From assembly GCA_903847495.1 (NCBI GenBank), contig CAINDT010000397.1, positions 1 to 7,891 on the forward strand: a stretch of 7,891 nucleotides of DNA. Direction: 5' to 3'. The position numbers and the translations under genes were made by a program. The notes below the pieces were generated by a model, which had not been told where the DNA came from, searched no databases, and saw only the letters and a program-made list of their open reading frames with translations. Positions 5,323-7,891 of this stretch are shown here, piece after piece; the first letter of the stretch is position 1, and every line of letters begins with the position of its first letter. The DNA comes from an uncultured Actinomycetes bacterium (GTDB taxonomy: Bacteria; Actinomycetota; Thermoleophilia; Gaiellales; F1-60-MAGs149).

Positions 5323-5330
5323 TCCCGGCA

Positions 5331-6167
5331 ATGGACGCGCTCGTCGCCCGCCTGCCCGGCCCCGCCCTGATGGGCATCGTCAATGTGACGCCCGACTCGT
5401 TCTCCGACGGCGGGCGCTTCGCCGAGCGCGATGCGGCGATCACCCACGGGCTCGAGCTCGTCGCGCAGGGGGCGGCGATCGTCGATGTCGGCGGCGAGTC
5501 GACGCGACCGGGGGCGGAGGCCGTCTCGGAGGCAGACGAGTTGCAGCGCGTCGTCGACGTGGTCGCCGGCATCCGCGCCGGGAGTACCACGCCGATCTCG
5601 ATCGACACGATGAAGAGCGCCGTCGCTGAGGCTGCGATTGGCGCGGGCGCGACGATGGTCAACGACGTCACCGCCTGCACCTTCGACCCCCGCATCATCG
5701 ACGTCGTGCGCGACGCGGAGGTCGACATCTGCGTGATGCACATGCAGGGCGAGCCGCGGACGATGCAGGATGCTCCGACCTATGACGACGTCGTGCGCGA
5801 GGTCGGCGATTACCTCTGGAGCCGCGTCGAGGCGCTCGTGGCTGCCGGCATCGATCCGCGCCGCATCGCCGTCGATCCGGGCATCGGGTTCGGGAAGACC
5901 GTCGAGCACAACGTCGCGCTGCTGGCCGCCACGCGCGAGCTGGGGGAGGCCACGGGCTGCCCGGTGCTGATCGGCGTCTCGCGCAAACGCTTCCTTGGCG
6001 CGTTGCTGGGCGACCCCGAGCGCGATCGCACTGTCGCCACCGTCGCGGCCGGCATGGCCGCCGTCGAGCGCGGGGCGTGGATGCTACGCGTGCACGACGT
6101 GGCGCCGCACGCCGAGGCGCTGGCGGTGCTTCGCCCGGTGCTCGGATCTGGCACGGTGCCCGCATGA
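5331..6167 (+). CDS. folP: Dihydropteroate synthase
   Basis: FolP joins 6-hydroxymethyl-7,8-dihydropterin diphosphate to p-aminobenzoate, giving dihydropteroate; it is the sulfonamide target. The 278-residue TIM-barrel protein shows every signature: MGIVNVTPDSFSDGG at 14-28 (Asn18 for Mg2+), DVGGESTRPGA at 52-62 (the pABA/sulfonamide loop), SIDT at 90-93, NDVTA at 111-115, MHMQGEPRTMQ at 136-146, DPGIGFGKT at 182-190, GVSRKRFLG at 215-223 and RVHDV at 253-257. NDVTA is a mild variant of the usual NDVSG. Its length is normal and all pterin-binding residues are present, so it should be active. It is the first gene of the folate run, and its stop overlaps the folB start (ATGA). Actinobacteria can carry a second, non-functional FolP paralogue; the intact motifs and fol context make this the true enzyme. 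Confidence 0.97.
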   Translation: MDALVARLPGPALMGIVNVTPDSFSDGGRFAERDAAITHGLELVAQGAAIVDVGGESTRPGAEAVSEADELQRVVDVVAGIRAGSTTPISIDTMKSAVAEAAIGAGATMVNDVTACTFDPRIIDVVRDAEVDICVMHMQGEPRTMQDAPTYDDVVREVGDYLWSRVEALVAAGIDPRRIAVDPGIGFGKTVEHNVALLAATRELGEATGCPVLIGVSRKRFLGALLGDPERDRTVATVAAGMAAVERGAWMLRVHDVAPHAEALAVLRPVLGSGTVPA

Positions 6168-6529
6168 CGCGTCAGCTCGGCATCCAGGTTGTCGGTATCG
6201 AGGTCTTCGCCTTCCACGGCGTGCTGCCCGAGGAGCGCGCGCAGGGCCAGGACTTCCGCATCGACGTGGATCTCGTGCCGACGTCGGATCGTGCCTGCGA
6301 TACGGATGCGCTGGGCGATGCGGTCGACTACGGCGCCGTCACGGAGCGCGTCGTCGCGATCGCCACGGGCGACCCGGTCGACCTGATCGAGCGGCTTGCC
6401 GATCTGATCGCCGTCGATCTGCTCGCGGCGTTTCCGATTGAGCGCGTCACCGTCGCCGTGCACAAGCCGCACGCCCCGATCGCGGCGCCGTTCGGCGACG
6501 TCGTCGTCACGGTGACGCGAACGGCATGA
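6164..6529 (+). CDS. folB: Dihydroneopterin aldolase
   Basis: FolB splits 7,8-dihydroneopterin into 6-hydroxymethyl-dihydropterin and glycolaldehyde, the step before FolK. The 121-residue protein has the T-fold pattern: GIEVFAFHGVLPEER at 11-25, FRIDVDL at 31-37, DALGDAVDYGAV at 48-59, LIERLAD at 74-80 with Glu76 as the expected pterin anchor, and VAVHKPHAPI at 97-106 with Lys101 as the expected catalytic lysine. Size is typical. The ATG overlaps the folP stop as ATGA, and its own stop overlaps the folK start in the same way. No Shine-Dalgarno precedes it, so translation is probably coupled to folP. Confidence 0.96.
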   Translation: MTRQLGIQVVGIEVFAFHGVLPEERAQGQDFRIDVDLVPTSDRACDTDALGDAVDYGAVTERVVAIATGDPVDLIERLADLIAVDLLAAFPIERVTVAVHKPHAPIAAPFGDVVVTVTRTA

Positions 6530-7032
6530 CGCGCACGGTGATCGGCATCGGCGGCAACGTCGGCGACGTGGCGCAGGCCTTCCGTGAGGCACTCGCCGAG
6601 CTCGACCGCTCCGAGGGCGTGGACGTGATCGCGGCCTCCTCGCTCTACCGCACAGCACCGGTCGGCGGTGTGGAGCAGGACGACTTTCTCAACGCAGCCG
6701 CGCTCCTGGAGGTGACGCTCGGGCCGGTGCAGTTGCTGCAGCTCCTGCTCGCCACGGAGCACGGCCACGGCCGCACGCGGGGGGTACATTGGGGCCCGCG
6801 CACGCTCGATCTCGACCTGCTCTGGTACGAGGGTGTCGTGCTCGCCGCACCGGGGCTGATCGTCCCGCATCCGCGCCTGCACGAGCGGCGATTCGCCCTC
6901 CAGCCGCTGGTCGAGGTCGCGCCGTTTGCGGCGGATGCCAACGGCGTCGACTACGCCGCGATTCTGGCCGGATTGCCGCTGGATGGTGTCATCGTCGTCG
7001 GCGATCCGTCGCTCGTCTACGATCCCTCGTGA
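6526..7032 (+). CDS. folK: 2-amino-4-hydroxy-6-hydroxymethyldihydropteridine diphosphokinase (HPPK)
   Basis: FolK transfers diphosphate from ATP to 6-hydroxymethyl-dihydropterin, making the FolP substrate. The 168-residue protein shows GIGGNVGD at 7-14 (GSNLGD in most), SSLYRTAPVG at 38-47, DDFLNAA at 52-58, EHGHGRTRG at 78-86, WGPRTLDLDLL at 89-99 with the Mg2+ ligands Asp95 and Asp97, and PHPRLHERRFALQPLVE at 114-130. The EHGHGR stretch carries the ATP-lid arginine Arg83, and Arg92 and Arg121 are also kept. The start overlaps the folB stop (ATGA); the weak GGTGA about 10 nt upstream may help. The order folP-folB-folK is typical of actinobacteria. Confidence 0.97.
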   Translation: MTRTVIGIGGNVGDVAQAFREALAELDRSEGVDVIAASSLYRTAPVGGVEQDDFLNAAALLEVTLGPVQLLQLLLATEHGHGRTRGVHWGPRTLDLDLLWYEGVVLAAPGLIVPHPRLHERRFALQPLVEVAPFAADANGVDYAAILAGLPLDGVIVVGDPSLVYDPS

Positions 7033-7048
7033 TCCGACCGGCATAGCC

Positions 7049-7054
7049 AGGGAG
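7049..7054 (+). promoter_or_regulatory. Shine-Dalgarno AGGGAG that fixes the DUF2469 start
   Basis: AGGGAG lies 6 nt before the GTG at 7061 in the 28-nt gap after folK. It is the clearest ribosome binding site in the window and contrasts with the leaderless starts of the genes that open transcription units. Confidence 0.7.
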
Positions 7055-7060
7055 TCGAAC

Positions 7061-7402
7061 GTGTCGCATCTTGAGGACCTCGAGGAGTACGACGCCGAGC
7101 TCGAGCTCACGCTGAAGCGCGAGTACGCCACGGTTTTCGGCCTGTTCCGGTACTGCATCCTCACGCAGGAGGCCACGTACCTCTGCAACAAGCTGGAGAT
7201 GTCGATCGAGCATCAGCCGTCGTATCCGCTCTTCCATCTCAAGATGGAGGACGTCTGGGTCTGGGACAAGAACCGCCCGAGTCGCATCATCCCGCGCGCT
7301 GAGGTGCACACCACGCAGGACGTGACGGTCGAGGAGCTGAAGCCGGAGGACGACATCTTCACGACGCTGCCGCCGGACTTCACGCCGCCCGCCGAGGACT
7401 AG
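7061..7402 (+). CDS. DUF2469 family protein, unknown function
   Basis: The 113-residue protein matches the DUF2469 pattern I know from actinobacteria (for example the small protein beside rnhB in mycobacteria). EDLEEYDAELELTLKREY is at 5-22, then F-x-Y at 29-31, DVWVWDKNRPSR at 64-75, and V-x-T-x-x-DVTVEEL ending at 93. The family has no established biochemical role. The fold is probably alpha/beta and cytoplasmic; there is no signal or membrane segment, and the charge is strongly acidic. An acidic and proline-rich tail of about 20 residues (94-113) extends beyond the usual end. Middle positions (QEATYLCNKLEMSIEHQ) diverge from the family's ETERRFYLAN-type stretch. The GTG start is set by a good Shine-Dalgarno. 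It sits 28 nt after folK and 4 nt before coaX, so it is almost certainly co-transcribed with cofactor genes. Confidence 0.82.
   Translation: MSHLEDLEEYDAELELTLKREYATVFGLFRYCILTQEATYLCNKLEMSIEHQPSYPLFHLKMEDVWVWDKNRPSRIIPRAEVHTTQDVTVEELKPEDDIFTTLPPDFTPPAED
7394..7398 (+). promoter_or_regulatory. Shine-Dalgarno GAGGA for coaX inside the DUF2469 end
   Basis: GAGGA overlaps the last codons of the DUF2469 gene, 8 nt before the GTG of coaX. Together with the 4-nt gap it suggests translational coupling and supports GTG 7407 as the coaX start. Confidence 0.55.
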
Positions 7403-7406
7403 CACC

Positions 7407-7891
7407 GTGCTGCTCGCCGTCGACGTCGGCAATACGTCGAGCGTGATCGGCCTGTTCGACGGCGACGCGCTCGCCGCCGAGTGGCGCATCGCCACGCGCT
7501 ACCGCACGACCGACGAGCTCGACGTGACGCTGCGCGGCCTGCTCGCCTCGCGTGCGATCGACGCTGCGCAGATCAGCGCCGGCTGCCTGTCGACCACGGT
7601 GCCGCCCGTGCAGCAGGCCTGGGAGGAGGTCCTCCAGCGCGTGGCCGGCGTCGAGCCGATTACCGTCGGTCCGGGTGTGAAGACCGGCGTCGCGGTGCGC
7701 GTGCAGAATCCGCGCGAGGTCGGCCCGGATCGCATCGCCAACGCCGCGGCTGCAGCGGCGACCGTCGGTTCGCCGTCGATCGTCGTGGACTTCGGCACCG
7801 CCACCAACTTCGACGTCGTCGCGCCCGACGGCGCGTTCATCGGCGGCTCGATCGCGCCGGGCCTCGAGGTCTCGATGGAGGCGCTGTTCGC
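7407..7891 (+). CDS. coaX: Type III pantothenate kinase, N-terminal part (cut by the right edge)
   Basis: CoaX phosphorylates pantothenate, the first committed step of coenzyme A synthesis, and belongs to the ASKHA fold. About 161 residues are visible of a usual 250-260. MLLAVDVGNT at 1-10 carries the phosphate-binding Asp6 and Asn9. GLFDG at 15-19 and RTTDE at 33-37 follow. GPDRIANAAAA at 106-116 includes Asp108, expected to be the catalytic base. DFGTATNFDVV at 128-138 (usually DFGTATTFD) and GGSIAPGLEVSMEALF at 146-161 complete the visible part. The GTG start gives exactly the conserved N-terminus. It follows the DUF2469 gene by 4 nt. Type III enzymes are insensitive to CoA feedback, as far as the family is known. 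Identification is firm despite truncation. Confidence 0.96.
   Translation, partial: MLLAVDVGNTSSVIGLFDGDALAAEWRIATRYRTTDELDVTLRGLLASRAIDAAQISAGCLSTTVPPVQQAWEEVLQRVAGVEPITVGPGVKTGVAVRVQNPREVGPDRIANAAAAAATVGSPSIVVDFGTATNFDVVAPDGAFIGGSIAPGLEVSMEALF

Noticed and set aside
1..7891. Mobile elements, CRISPR arrays, defence or secondary-metabolite systems
   Set aside because: No transposase, integrase, regularly spaced repeat, toxin-antitoxin pair or biosynthetic core gene was seen on either strand. The content is ordinary housekeeping and envelope genes.

Overview
The window is a compact, very GC-rich chromosomal segment carrying housekeeping genes. It most resembles an actinobacterium, possibly a deep-branching class such as Thermoleophilia; the phylum is inferred with fair confidence, the class only tentatively. 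The reasons are the GC-saturated third codon positions, frequent GTG starts, a tRNA gene without an encoded CCA, a DUF2469 protein (a family I know mainly from actinobacteria), and TANNNT promoters lying 6-8 nt from start codons, as in leaderless actinobacterial transcripts. I see no insertion sequence, integrase, CRISPR array, toxin-antitoxin pair or other mobile cargo.

Left part (1-1683, minus strand): the 5' part of metG (methionyl-tRNA synthetase, running off the left edge), preceded by rsmI (16S rRNA C1402 2'-O-methyltransferase). The two are separated by a 193-nt gap holding two palindromes, one of them perfect over 24 bp. An rsmI-metG neighbourhood is common in actinobacteria.

Middle part (1714-5305, plus strand): a LytR-CpsA-Psr envelope protein diverges from rsmI across a 42-nt gap that must hold both promoters. 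Next come a secreted alpha/beta hydrolase, an elongator-type tRNA-Met(CAU) whose likely -10 box starts on the hydrolase stop codon, a small cytoplasmic alpha/beta hydrolase, and an unrecognised six-helix membrane protein.

Right part (5331-7891, plus strand): a folate/coenzyme A cofactor cluster, folP-folB-folK joined by ATGA overlaps, then a DUF2469 gene, then coaX (type III pantothenate kinase, cut by the right edge). FolB, FolK and FolP are three consecutive steps of dihydropteroate synthesis; CoaX starts CoA synthesis from pantothenate. Actinobacteria often have fol genes near panC/panD/coaX. Here the pan genes are absent from the interval and DUF2469, usually beside rnhB in mycobacteria, occupies the position.

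The most interesting signal is regulatory. Five genes that appear to begin transcription units (metG, rsmI, the LCP gene, the membrane protein gene, folP) each have a TA(C/T)(C/G)CT box 6-8 nt before the start codon and no convincing Shine-Dalgarno. The two later genes in the fol operon, DUF2469 and coaX, have recognisable ones. Two of the promoters also share a 14-bp near-palindrome. I found no evidence of a wholly new biological system.
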